A stretch of DNA of 64,000 nucleotides from Bernardetia sp. MNP-M8 (GCF_037126285.1 NZ_CP147012.1:5072001-5136000), one strand, 5' to 3'. Shown: positions 53,896-62,629, counted from the first letter of the stretch. Numbers and translations are program-made. Notes: generated by a model not told the origin, from the letters alone.

Positions 53896-54075
53896 ATGCA
53901 AACTACATTTCCTGCATTTCCTTCGATTATTGGTTCTGAAACAAATTCTTTTTCTACTAACTTGAATAATGAAGACGAATCATTTTGTCAGTCGTTTAGC
54001 TGTTGTAAAAAAGATAAGTGTTGTAAAAAATATAAGAAAAAAGGAACACATTGTAAAAAATGTCCGAAAATATAG
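53896..54075 (+). CDS. Small Cys-rich protein, 59 residues
   Basis: ATG at 53896 opens a 59-residue frame ending at TAG 54073-54075. The N-terminal half is Phe/Ser/Asn-rich; the C-terminal half has eight Lys-flanked Cys: FCQSFSCCKKDKCCKKYKKK and then THCKKCPKI. Paired CC and CxxC suggest metal or cluster binding. I have an impression of similar short proteins ending in CCKKY...CKKCPK in other Cytophagales, but did not check. No promoter or ribosome site is clear. Function unknown. Confidence 0.65.
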   Translation: MQTTFPAFPSIIGSETNSFSTNLNNEDESFCQSFSCCKKDKCCKKYKKKGTHCKKCPKI

Positions 54076-54090
54076 AGTTCGTGATGTTAT

Positions 54091-54117
54091 TGGTGTCGCT
54101 TCGCTAAAACATCAACA
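54091..54117. repeat. Palindromic repeat family C variant
   Basis: TTGGTGT (54091-54097) faces ACATCAA (54110-54116) across CGCTTCGCTAAA. The loop, with CGCTTCGC, recalls the loop of the 57545 copy. Confidence 0.55.
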
Positions 54118-54131
54118 ACAGCATCTATTTT

Positions 54132-54851
54132 TCATTTTTCTAGCAGTTTTTGGATTTTCTGTCTATATGTTTGTCCAATCGGAACAACCGTATTTTCTAA
54201 AAAAATCTGATTTCCTTCAATCGTTTTTACTTTTTCTAAAGCCACAATAAACGATTTATGAACACGCAAAAAATATTTTCTAGATAAAATAACTTCTAAA
54301 TCTGATATTTTTTCATTGCAAATAATCATTTCTTCTTCCAAAAATAGCTTTGAATAATTGCCGTAGGCTTCCACGTAAAGCAATTTTTCAGGATTAATCT
54401 GATGGTGTTTTTTATCACCTTTTACAAAAAAAGAATCACCTTTTGATTCTGTATTTTCTAAATTTGTAAGAAGAGGTAATACATTTTTGATAGAATTATT
54501 CTGAACAGAAATAGCTTTATTGACAGCCTTCACAAAACGCTCAAAACTAAATGGTTTTACCAAATAATCTACCACACCGAGTTCATAACCTTCCAAAGCA
54601 AATTCTTGATAGGCACTCGTTACAATTACTTTAGGCGAATTAGTAAGTGTTCGTAAAAGCTCAAATCCGTTAATTTTTGGCATATTTATATCCAAAAAAA
54701 TAAGTTCTACATTATTTTGATGCAAAAATTCCATTGCCTGAAAAGCATCATAACAGTTTTTTTGTAATTGCAAATGAGGCAACATTCCACAAAACTTTTC
54801 TATAAGTTGATGTGCTAGTGGTTCGTCGTCTATGATAATGTAATTTGTCAT
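54132..54851 (-). CDS. LytTR family response regulator
   Basis: A 239-residue protein. The receiver domain has YIIIDDEP near the start, phosphoacceptor Asp in LIFLDINMPKINGF, the VTSAYQEF switch and LVKPFSFERF. The C-terminal LytTR DNA-binding domain has FFVKGDKKHHQINPEKLLYVEAYGNYSKLFL and FLRVHKSFIVALEKVKTIEGNQIFLEN. The histidine kinase gene is upstream on the same strand (144 bp away), separated by two family B palindromes. Confidence 0.94.
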   Translation of the reverse strand: MTNYIIIDDEPLAHQLIEKFCGMLPHLQLQKNCYDAFQAMEFLHQNNVELIFLDINMPKINGFELLRTLTNSPKVIVTSAYQEFALEGYELGVVDYLVKPFSFERFVKAVNKAISVQNNSIKNVLPLLTNLENTESKGDSFFVKGDKKHHQINPEKLLYVEAYGNYSKLFLEEEMIICNEKISDLEVILSRKYFLRVHKSFIVALEKVKTIEGNQIFLENTVVPIGQTYRQKIQKLLEK

Positions 54852-54873
54852 TTTTTTTATTTTAAATTACTAA

Positions 54874-54891
54874 ACAGGGTTAAAACCCTGT
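54874..54891. repeat. Palindromic repeat family B, copy 2
   Basis: ACAGGGTTAAAACCCTGT, inverted relative to the copy at 54965. Confidence 0.8.
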
Positions 54892-54964
54892 CCAATGTAT
54901 AATTCATATCCTATTTTTGAAACTATATCTTTGTAAAAAATACAAAAGGCAATTTTTTAATTGA

Positions 54965-54982
54965 ACAGGGTTTTAACCCTGT
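54965..54982. repeat. Palindromic repeat family B, copy 3
   Basis: ACAGGGTTTTAACCCTGT. With copy 2 it flanks about 70 bp between regulator and kinase. Confidence 0.8.
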
Positions 54983-54995
54983 TTTTATAAATTGA

Positions 54996-56162
54996 TTACT
55001 CAATCTGAATTTTCAATTTTGCACTATAAATGGTTTCTTTTTTCTCAATTTCTAAAGAATATTTTTGAGGATAAAGAAGTTCTAGTCTTCGTTTGAGATT
55101 TTGTAATCCAATTCCTTGCTCTGTCTTTTTTTGATTTTGATTATTTTCTTCTGAATCAAAATTATTTTCTATCCAAAAAATTATTTCTTTTTGATTTCTG
55201 ATTTGATGCAATTCTAATCGAACAGTCAAAAAAGCGTTTTCTCTCAATGTTTCCACGCCATGTTTGAAGGCATTTTCAAGCAAGATAATAAATAATAAAG
55301 GGGCAATTTGAGTAGTTTCTATATTGATATTTTGCCTAACTGAAAAATTGATTTCTACATTTTTTTGATACCGAATTTTTTGAAGTTCGATATAATTTTT
55401 TAGATATTCTATTTCATCAAGTAATGAAACGGTCTGTTTTTGTCCTTCATAAATGGTGTAGCGCATCATATCAGAAAGTTGCAAAATCATTGTAGGAGCT
55501 TTTTCTGAATTCTGAACCGTCAAAGAATAAAGATTATTGAGTGTATTAAAGAAAAAATGAGGATTGATTTGAGTTTTCAAAAGTGCTAATTCGGCAGCCA
55601 TTTTTTGTGCTTTTAAGTTTTGTAACCATTTCCATTGTTCATATATCCAAATCAGAAAAAAAACAGGAATAGGCAAAATAAAAAAACTAAGAGCTGTTTC
55701 TTTTTTCTGTAAATACATTTCCAATCCACCCGAAAACAACCGAACATACAAAAAATAAAGCGATGAAAATCCATAAATCCCCCAAATAATGATTTTATAT
55801 TTTGCAAAAAAAGATGGAAAAGCAGCATAACAACCACCCATCCAAAATAAAATTAGAATCAAAATAATTATAGGATTATCAGTCATTCCCTGCATAAAAA
55901 GCCGTACAAAAGCCAAAACTCCAATCAATAAAAGAAGTCCTAGAAGTAGATATAGGTAGTTTCCTCTTTTTTTAAAATAGGTATAAATCATCAACGAAAT
56001 AACAACTCCATAGAGTAACAGAAAAAAAGTATTCATAAAAAACTCCTTTTCATCTATCAAAATTAGTTTGCTGTACTGCAATAATTTTACAAAAATAAAA
56101 GTAAGTGGAAAGCCTATCAGAACAGCTTTATATTTTTTGAGAAGAGGAATAATTTGATTCAT
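54996..56162 (-). CDS. LytS-type sensor histidine kinase
   Basis: A 388-residue protein with about five TM segments (to about 190). The His_kinase domain follows with phosphoacceptor His in LKTQINPHFFFNTLNNLYSLT, then LSDMMRYTIYEGQKQTVSLLDEIEYLKNYIELQ. The ATP-binding part has LLFIILLENAFKHGVE and GIGLQNLKRRLELLYP. It pairs with the LytTR regulator. Input signal unknown; the divergent ABC/M1 genes are a likely target. Confidence 0.92.
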   Translation of the reverse strand: MNQIIPLLKKYKAVLIGFPLTFIFVKLLQYSKLILIDEKEFFMNTFFLLLYGVVISLMIYTYFKKRGNYLYLLLGLLLLIGVLAFVRLFMQGMTDNPIIILILILFWMGGCYAAFPSFFAKYKIIIWGIYGFSSLYFLYVRLFSGGLEMYLQKKETALSFFILPIPVFFLIWIYEQWKWLQNLKAQKMAAELALLKTQINPHFFFNTLNNLYSLTVQNSEKAPTMILQLSDMMRYTIYEGQKQTVSLLDEIEYLKNYIELQKIRYQKNVEINFSVRQNINIETTQIAPLLFIILLENAFKHGVETLRENAFLTVRLELHQIRNQKEIIFWIENNFDSEENNQNQKKTEQGIGLQNLKRRLELLYPQKYSLEIEKKETIYSAKLKIQIE

Positions 56163-56232
56163 AAGATTTGAACTATAAATTTTCTACCTCAATGACGGTT
56201 TTAGTATACTGTTTAAAAAGTTTAGCAATATT

Positions 56233-56356
56233 TTTTGTGTGTTCAACTACCCAGAGTTGAACGAAATGCTTCCTCAGAAGCGTGATTTATTTGCTTGAAT
56301 TATGCTTCTGAGGAAGCGAAACATTCAGTTCTGAGGAACTGAATGCACAACAAAAT
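56233..56356. repeat. Composite hairpin element, related to the 8582 element
   Basis: TTTTGTGTGTTCA (56233-56245) and TGAATGCACAACAAAA (56340-56355) form the outer arms. Inside lie GTTCAACT...AGTTGAAC, GCTTCCTCAGAAGC (56269-56282), GCTTCTGAGGAAGC (56304-56317) and a TTCAGTTCTGAGGAACTGAA hairpin (56324-56343). It shares the CTTCCTCAGAAG core with the element at 8582. Confidence 0.65.
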
Positions 56357-56580
56357 ATAGCCTCATTGACGTTTAAATATTTATACGAAAATACATCTTC
56401 TTTACTCTCATTCATAAAAATCATGACAAACCCAGTAAAAACAAGGTCAAACAAGTTATTTTTTGATTTAAAATGGTTTATAAGTCTTTTGAAGGTGTAT
56501 AAAGTCAAAAAAAACGTGTTTGTCATTCTTATTAGATAGAGAAAAAATAGTGTTTTAGTTTTGGAATATAGAAAAAAACA

Positions 56581-56606
56581 GTCGTTGGTGAGACACCCAC
56601 AACGAC
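56581..56606. repeat. Palindromic repeat family C
   Basis: GTCGTTGGTG, AGA, then CACCCACAACGAC: a near-perfect stem in the region between the LytS and ABC genes, 35 bp before the ABC start codon. Confidence 0.7.
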
Positions 56607-56641
56607 AGTAGAAAAAAATATTCTCATTTAACTCTACCAAA

Positions 56642-57511
56642 ATGAACACACTCACTATTGAAAACCTTTCAAAAACATATCCCAACGGAACAGAAGCCTT
56701 ACAATCTATTTCTTTAGAACTTACAGACGGAATGTTTGGCTTATTAGGAGCAAATGGCGCAGGAAAATCGTCTCTTATGCGAACCCTTGCTACATTACAA
56801 GAACCCACTTTAGGAACTATTACTTTCAATAAAAATGATATTCTAAAAAATCCAGATGCAATTCGTCATACACTTGGTTATTTACCTCAAGAATTTGGTG
56901 TTTATCCCAAAATTTCAGCACAAGAAATGCTCAATTATTTAGGAATTTTGAAAGGGTTAGAAAATAAAAAAGAACGAAAAGAACAAGTAAACGCACTTTT
57001 AGAACAAACAAATTTGTATCAACAACGCAAAAAATCAGTTGCTACTTTTTCAGGAGGAATGCGCCAACGTTTCGGCATTGCACAAGCATTATTGGGAAAT
57101 CCAAAACTCATTATTGTAGATGAACCCACAGCAGGACTTGACCCCACAGAACGCAATCGTTTTTTGAATCTTTTGAGTGAAATTGGAGAAAACCGAATTG
57201 TTATTTTATCGACGCATTTTGTGGAAGACATACGAGAACTCTGTACCAATATGGCAATTATGGGACAAGGAAAAATTATAACAAAAGGAAATCCTAATGA
57301 GCTTATTTCTACTCTAAAGGATTGTATCTGGACGAAAATGGTAGAAAAAAATGAAGTTTTACACCTCAAAAATAGGTTTCAAGTCATTTCTACAAAACTC
57401 ATAGGAGGAAAAACACAACTTACTATTTTTTCAAAAACAGTTCCTAATGAAGGTTTTGAGCCTAAAATGGCAACGTTAGAAGATTTTTATTTTACAAAAA
57501 GCAATCTATAA
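56642..57511 (+). CDS. ABC transporter ATP-binding protein
   Basis: A 289-residue protein: Walker A GANGAGKSS at about 36-44, Q-loop YLPQEFGVYP, signature FSGGMRQR, Walker B LIIVDEPT, and D-loop AGLDP, with a final H in STHFVEDI. It matches ATPases that pair with ABC-2 type permeases. The permease/peptidase gene is 94 bp downstream, past a family B and a family C palindrome. Divergent from the LytS gene. Confidence 0.93.
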   Translation: MNTLTIENLSKTYPNGTEALQSISLELTDGMFGLLGANGAGKSSLMRTLATLQEPTLGTITFNKNDILKNPDAIRHTLGYLPQEFGVYPKISAQEMLNYLGILKGLENKKERKEQVNALLEQTNLYQQRKKSVATFSGGMRQRFGIAQALLGNPKLIIVDEPTAGLDPTERNRFLNLLSEIGENRIVILSTHFVEDIRELCTNMAIMGQGKIITKGNPNELISTLKDCIWTKMVEKNEVLHLKNRFQVISTKLIGGKTQLTIFSKTVPNEGFEPKMATLEDFYFTKSNL

Positions 57512-57512
57512 A

Positions 57513-57530
57513 ACAGGGTTTTAACCCTGT
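57513..57530. repeat. Palindromic repeat family B, copy 4
   Basis: ACAGGGTTTTAACCCTGT, directly after the ABC ATPase gene's stop codon, and so between two genes expected to be co-transcribed. Confidence 0.8.
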
Positions 57531-57544
57531 TGAGCAATTTTGCC

Positions 57545-57578
57545 TTTGTTGGTGTTTTAGCGCAGCGACACCAACAAA
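57545..57578. repeat. Palindromic repeat family C
   Basis: TTTGTTGGTGT (57545-57555) faces ACACCAACAAA (57568-57578), a perfect 11-bp stem with a 12-nt loop containing GCGCAGCG. Confidence 0.8.
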
Positions 57579-57605
57579 AACTACCACAAATCAAATAAAA
57601 CACTT

Positions 57606-60600
57606 ATGCTTTCTCAACTCATTTCTTTCGAATTTTCTTATCAAAGAAAACAATATTTTTTCTTTCTTGGAGCTTTTCTTTTCTTACTTTTCGGATTATT
57701 TTTAGTCAAACAAACGTACGATATTGATTATAACTCTTCTTACAAAATCAGTTATCAAACTTCTTTAGTTAGTTTGGGAAGTGTTTTTATGATTATGTTT
57801 TTTGTGATTAGTGGAGTTTTGAGAGAGAGAAATTACGAAACTGAAAGTCTTATTTTTACTACAAAATTATCCAAAACTTCTTTTTTTGTGAGCCGTTTTT
57901 TAGGTGTTTTTGTATTTAGTCTGTTGGCTTTTAGTTTTCTGTTTTTGGGTTTGATACTTGGACTTTTTATACATGATTTGGATGCTGCACGAATTGCAGA
58001 ATTCAACATTTTGATGTATTTGTGGAGTTGGCTTATTTTTGCGCTGCCAAACGTATTTATTTGTTCTTCTATTATTTTTTCGGTGGCACTTTTAAGTAAA
58101 AATAGTTTGGCTGTGTATAGTAGTGCCGTTTTTATTTATGCGTTTTACTTTCTGTGTTCTATATTTTTTGAGTCGCCTTTGATGGCTTCTTCGGCTTCTA
58201 CTTCGGCTGAAAACCTGCAACTTGCTGCCATTTTAGACCCTTTCGGGATTTCTGCTTTTTTTGAACAAACTACTTACTGGACAAATCAAGAAAAAAACAC
58301 TTTATGGATTTCTTTTACAGATAATTTATTGATAAATAGACTTCTATGGATAGCAATAGGCATTTTTATTTTAGGTTTCGCCTATAAAGTATTTTCTTTT
58401 CGAAGTAGCAACACAAGCCTAAAAAAACAAAAAAATAGTACAGAAAAAGAAATTCCTCATTTTATTTCTGCATCTACTTTTGAGTCTATTGAACCCAATT
58501 GCAAAACTTTCAAAACACATTGGAATAGTTATTTAATTCAAACCAAAATTAATCTACAACTCATTTTTAAAAGTCTTCCCTTTGTGGCTGTGCTTTTAGT
58601 TTTTATGATAATTGTTCTGATAGAAAGCTATACAAGAACTACAAATGGAGGTGCATATAATGAAAGTTTGTTTCCTGTTACATTTATTTTGATAGATTTT
58701 TTTAAAGATATTTTGAAGCCATTAGCTCTGTTTTTAATTGTTTTTTATAGTGGAGAAATTGTTTGGAAGGAACGAGAATTGAAATTTAATGGAATTTTGG
58801 AAGCTCTCCCAGTCAAAAATACAATTTTGTTTTTCTCAAAATTAACGGTACTGATTGCCTTACCTTTTATTCTGATTTTGGTAGGAATACTTTTATCTAT
58901 TGGATTACAGATTTCGAAAAGTTACTTCAATTTTGAATTTGATTTATATGTCTCTGTGTTCTATTATGAAGGTGTAAGGATGATTTTTTACAGCATTTTG
59001 GCTCTATTTATTCAAAGTCTTATAAAAAATAAATATTTGGGAATGCTGCTTTTAGGTTGTTTTATTCTGCTTTTTGGAACTTCTCTTTCTTTTGGAATTG
59101 GCATTGAACATCCTTTGCTGCGTTTTGGAAATTTGCCTACTATCAATTATTCAGATATGAATGGATATAATGTGGGAGGTTTTCATTATTTGGCTTTTCA
59201 TTGGACTTTAATCGGACTTTTTTTAGCTATTCTGACTTTCAAAATTTGGAAACGAGGAGAAAAAAACATTTCAATTTCTGAATTATTGAGAGTCAAAAAA
59301 TCAAATTTTATTTTAGGAATTGCTTTTATTTTGCCTTTATGTTCAGCACTATTTATATTCTATCAAACCAATATTGAAACTGAATATTTGACTCAAAATG
59401 AGCAATTAGACAGACAAGAAACTTATGAAAGGAAGTATAAATCGTATGAAAACAATGAAAAATTAGTTCCTGTTTCTATTGCTATTGAGATGGATATTTT
59501 TCCAAATCAGCAAAAATACAAAACTGTTGGAAAGTACATTTTGAAAAATAAAAGCAATAAAAAAATCTATACATTATTTATTACAGAAAAAGAGAAATTA
59601 TCAAATATAGTTCTTCAAGATGCAAAACTTATAGAACAAGATTCTAGTTTGGGAATACTAATTTTTGAGTTTGAAAAACCTATTTTGCCCAATCAAGAAG
59701 TTACTTTTTCGTATCAAATAAACAAAGAAGTAAAAGAATTTGAAAACTCAAAAAGTATTCTAAAAAATGGCTCTTATATTGGTTTGAGAGATTTTTCTCC
59801 TATTTTGAGTTATGCAAAAAGTTGGGAAATTACCAATTCACATGAAAGAGAATTGCGAAATTTACCCAAAAGAATAGAAGAAAAAGTTAATGATGATGAC
59901 CTAAATAATGAGGATTATAATGGAATTGGAAGAATTAATTTTGAAGCGATTGTTTCTACTTCTTCTGACCAAATTGCAATTACCTCAGGAAATTTGATTA
60001 AAAAATGGACTAAAAATCAAAGAAACTATTACCATTACAAAACACCTATTTTGATTTCGCCTGCTGTTTCTTTTTTCTCTGCAAATTATGCTGTTCAGAG
60101 AGAAAAATATAACGGAATTGTGATTGAACATTATTATCATCCTTCACATAACTTTAACAATCCACAAATTATAGAAAGCATCAAAACAACACTAGATTAT
60201 TGTACTAAAAACTATGGAAAATATCCTTTTAAAGAATTACGTATTGCTGAAATCCCTGCTTATTGGAGTTTTGGAGGCTTTGCACATGCAGGAATGATTT
60301 CGATGGTAGAAGATAGATTGTACTTGATTGATAGAAGAAATGCCAATGATTTTGACTTATTAACCAAAAGAACCATTCATGAAGTGGCACATCAATGGTG
60401 GGGACACGCTTTATCGCCTAAAAATATTGAAGGTTCAAGTTTGATTGTTGAAGGATTTGCAAAGTATAATGAAGCTATGATTATGGAAAAAATGATTGGT
60501 AAAAAACAACTTTTTCAGCTCGGCAAAACGGCAAACAAACAATATTTTAAAGGAAAAACCTATACCAATGAAACCGAACCAGCTTTGTATTTGGCACGAG

Positions 60601-61196
60601 GAGAAAGTTATTTATCGTATGGAAAAAGTTATGCTTCGATGCTTGCATTAAAGGAGCTGATAGGAGAAGAAAAAGTAAATAAAGTTTTGAAAAATCTAGT
60701 AGAAAAACATCAAAATAAAAGCGAGTTTTCAGGAACTTCTTTAGATTTTTTGGAAGAAGTTTATAAAATCACACCTCAAAAACATCATTCTTTGATAAAT
60801 GAGTGGTTTAAAAAGCGAATTATTTATGATTTAAAAATTGAAAATGTAAGCTCAAAAAAACTCACTAACGATTCACGAGGAAACTACGAAATTACGCTAC
60901 AAGTAAAAGCAAAACGTTTTGAAACTCTAGAAAATAAAGATGATACAAACGAAAAAATAGTTTCTATTTCTATTGATGAACCTATTACGGTTGGACTTTT
61001 TTCTGTTTTGCCTTCTCAAATTGATAAAGAAAAAGAAAGTGAGCAAATCATTTATTTAGATTCTAAAACTATCAATCAAGAAGTAAATACATTTACTTTC
61101 TATGTCAATGAACTGCCTATTTATGCTAGTATTGACCCATTTTTTACACGTTTAGATAAAAATTTGGAAGATAATCTTATGGAAATTGGAGAGTGA
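57606..61196 (+). CDS. ABC-2 permease fused to M1-type zinc aminopeptidase
   Basis: A 1196-residue protein. The first about 620 residues form about 12 TM segments in two ABC-2-like halves. The C-terminal part is a gluzincin: HEVAH at 925-929 and a distal Glu in VEGFAKY (Glu949), with a GGFAHAGMISMVE motif in place of GAMEN. The spacing between the second His and the Glu is 19 residues, one more than usual for M1. Fusions of this kind are known in Bacteroidota; the substrate is unknown, but export and trimming of a peptide would fit. It pairs with the ATPase upstream. Confidence 0.85.
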   Translation: MLSQLISFEFSYQRKQYFFFLGAFLFLLFGLFLVKQTYDIDYNSSYKISYQTSLVSLGSVFMIMFFVISGVLRERNYETESLIFTTKLSKTSFFVSRFLGVFVFSLLAFSFLFLGLILGLFIHDLDAARIAEFNILMYLWSWLIFALPNVFICSSIIFSVALLSKNSLAVYSSAVFIYAFYFLCSIFFESPLMASSASTSAENLQLAAILDPFGISAFFEQTTYWTNQEKNTLWISFTDNLLINRLLWIAIGIFILGFAYKVFSFRSSNTSLKKQKNSTEKEIPHFISASTFESIEPNCKTFKTHWNSYLIQTKINLQLIFKSLPFVAVLLVFMIIVLIESYTRTTNGGAYNESLFPVTFILIDFFKDILKPLALFLIVFYSGEIVWKERELKFNGILEALPVKNTILFFSKLTVLIALPFILILVGILLSIGLQISKSYFNFEFDLYVSVFYYEGVRMIFYSILALFIQSLIKNKYLGMLLLGCFILLFGTSLSFGIGIEHPLLRFGNLPTINYSDMNGYNVGGFHYLAFHWTLIGLFLAILTFKIWKRGEKNISISELLRVKKSNFILGIAFILPLCSALFIFYQTNIETEYLTQNEQLDRQETYERKYKSYENNEKLVPVSIAIEMDIFPNQQKYKTVGKYILKNKSNKKIYTLFITEKEKLSNIVLQDAKLIEQDSSLGILIFEFEKPILPNQEVTFSYQINKEVKEFENSKSILKNGSYIGLRDFSPILSYAKSWEITNSHERELRNLPKRIEEKVNDDDLNNEDYNGIGRINFEAIVSTSSDQIAITSGNLIKKWTKNQRNYYHYKTPILISPAVSFFSANYAVQREKYNGIVIEHYYHPSHNFNNPQIIESIKTTLDYCTKNYGKYPFKELRIAEIPAYWSFGGFAHAGMISMVEDRLYLIDRRNANDFDLLTKRTIHEVAHQWWGHALSPKNIEGSSLIVEGFAKYNEAMIMEKMIGKKQLFQLGKTANKQYFKGKTYTNETEPALYLARGESYLSYGKSYASMLALKELIGEEKVNKVLKNLVEKHQNKSEFSGTSLDFLEEVYKITPQKHHSLINEWFKKRIIYDLKIENVSSKKLTNDSRGNYEITLQVKAKRFETLENKDDTNEKIVSISIDEPITVGLFSVLPSQIDKEKESEQIIYLDSKTINQEVNTFTFYVNELPIYASIDPFFTRLDKNLEDNLMEIGE

Positions 61197-61316
61197 AGGT
61201 TTTTTATTGATTCTACATCAAACACAAAATAAAGTAGAGTGATAGATAAAATACACTTTTTTCGCTAAAAAAATCCATAATTTTTAATTTTTAATTCGTA
61301 ATTACTTATGAAAGTA

Positions 61317-61348
61317 TTGGTATTTTACGAATAGAAAGTTTAAATTTG
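61317..61348 (+). promoter_or_regulatory. Promoter of infC
   Basis: TTG at 61317-61319, 21-bp gap, TAAATTTG at 61341-61348. The start near 61355 gives a leader of about 210 nt, long for this genome. Confidence 0.65.
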
Positions 61349-61378
61349 CATATTCAGTAAAAAATATATAGTTTTATT

Positions 61379-61426
61379 AAAAAAATAGAATTGCAATAAA
61401 ATGCAATTCACAAAACTATTTTTTTA
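61379..61426 (+). promoter_or_regulatory. Stem-loop in the infC leader, possible attenuator
   Basis: The outer arms AAAAAAATAG and CTATTTTTTT enclose a perfect inner hairpin AATTGCA-ATAAAA-TGCAATT. The end has a T run, as in an attenuator, 140 bp upstream of the start codon. Confidence 0.4.
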
Positions 61427-61551
61427 TCTGTGAGTTAAGAGCAGTAGTGAGTTTAAATTTATAAATACATTATTTTTTAGATAAATTAAGTATGACGTAG
61501 ATTTATCATTATTCAAAAACTCATTTTTTATATTCAAATTCTTCATTAAAT

Positions 61552-61559
61552 AAGGAGGT
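61552..61559 (+). promoter_or_regulatory. Strong Shine-Dalgarno sequence of infC
   Basis: AAGGAGGT, fully complementary to the 16S rRNA 3' end and 5 nt before the ATC start codon. Other genes here lack such a site. It decides the non-canonical start. Confidence 0.85.
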
Positions 61560-61564
61560 ATACA

Positions 61565-62332
61565 ATCGCAAAAACATATAGAAGAGGTGGCAGACGACCT
61601 ATCAGAAGAGAGGAAGATCCTCATCGTATAAATCGTCGTATCAGAGCAAAAGAAATTCGTATCGTAGGCGACGATGTGGAAAATGGAATTTATTCTACTG
61701 CTGATGCTTTAGAAATCGCTCAAAAACTGGGGCTTGATTTAGTAGAAATCGCTCCCAACGGTACACCACCTGTTTGTAAGATTATCGATTATTCGAAATT
61801 CAAATACGAACAGAAAAAGAAACAAAAAGAACTAAAAGCCAATGCTCATAAAGTAGTGGTGAAAGAAATTCGTTTTGGTCCTAATACCAACGAACACGAT
61901 TTAGACTTCAAAACAAAACATGCTCAAAAGTTTCTTGAAGAAGGAAACAAAGTAAAAGCGTATGTTCAATTTGCAGGACGAACAATTGTCTTTAAAGATA
62001 GAGGAAGAGAAATTTTAGACCGTTTTGCAGAATCATTAGAAGAATATGGTAAACCAGAAGGATATCCAAAAATGGAAGGTAAGCGTATGATTATTATGTT
62101 TACGCCCAAAAATGTCCCTAAGCCTAAGAAAAAGGCAACAGATTCTTCTAAAAGTGAAAAACCAAAATCTAGCACTCCTTCTGTAAAAAGTAAGGACACA
62201 GAAACAAAAGATTCAGATAATAATAGTTCTGAAAATAAAGATTCTAAAAAAGAAGACAAAGCTTCTGTAAAAAAAGCTCCTATATCTAAAAAACCTTCTA
62301 CCAAAAAAGATACGAATGAGGAAGAAGAGTAA
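61565..62332 (+). CDS. infC: Translation initiation factor IF-3, non-canonical ATC start
   Basis: The frame from the ATC at 61565 gives 255 residues: an IF-3 N-terminus ([36 protein letters not shown]), IF-3N with [28 protein letters not shown], and IF-3C with [26 protein letters not shown]-only calling would begin inside the conserved N-terminal domain, at GTG 61676, and lose 37 residues. Rare start codons such as ATT or ATC are a known feature of infC, used for feedback by IF-3 itself. The C-terminal about 80 residues are a Lys/Ser/Asp-rich tail not usual in the family. No thrS, rpmI or rplT lies next to it. Confidence 0.92.
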   Translation: MAKTYRRGGRRPIRREEDPHRINRRIRAKEIRIVGDDVENGIYSTADALEIAQKLGLDLVEIAPNGTPPVCKIIDYSKFKYEQKKKQKELKANAHKVVVKEIRFGPNTNEHDLDFKTKHAQKFLEEGNKVKAYVQFAGRTIVFKDRGREILDRFAESLEEYGKPEGYPKMEGKRMIIMFTPKNVPKPKKKATDSSKSEKPKSSTPSVKSKDTETKDSDNNSSENKDSKKEDKASVKKAPISKKPSTKKDTNEEEE

Positions 62333-62360
62333 ATAGGAACTCATGTAATTTTTTCGAAAT

Positions 62361-62398
62361 AAAAAAGTAGCTAAATTATTTTTTAGCTACTTTTTTTA
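62361..62398 (+). terminator. Terminator downstream of infC
   Basis: A 15-bp stem (AAAAAAGTAGCTAAA and its complement) with a 6-nt loop and a run of T; 28 bp after the stop codon. Confidence 0.85.
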
Positions 62399-62544
62399 TT
62401 GCTATTATGTTTTGTCCTAACATAGAATTATGTAACCAATTTAGGGCAAATTTGTAGTGATGAGTATCAAATTCTTTTAACTAAAAATCGTATTTATTGT
62501 AGTATAACAGAATGCTATGAATAAGAACCCATAAAAAAGAAAAA

Positions 62545-62568
62545 TCAGACAATCTAAAGACTGTCTGA
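62545..62568 (-). terminator. Terminator of the glycyl-tRNA synthetase gene
   Basis: TCAGACAATCT-AA-AGACTGTCTGA, an 11-bp stem with one mismatch. On the minus strand it is followed by a T-rich stretch (A run at 62532-62544). A second small hairpin CTGCAA/TTGCAG lies at about 62592-62608. Confidence 0.7.
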
Positions 62569-62629
62569 CTTATATTTAATTTATCTAAAAACCTGCAACA
62601 TTATTGCAGAACTAGACAAGAAGTTTTTT

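Noticed and set aside
53969-54250. 93-codon frame overlapping the small Cys-rich gene and the LytTR gene end
   Set aside because: It is another frame of the Cys-rich gene plus the antisense of the regulator; the Cys pattern fits the 53896 frame instead.
56287-56829. 180-codon open frame on the minus strand upstream of the ABC ATPase
   Set aside because: It overlaps the ABC gene's start on the opposite strand and runs through palindromes; its predicted protein has no domain and an odd composition. Treated as a shadow.
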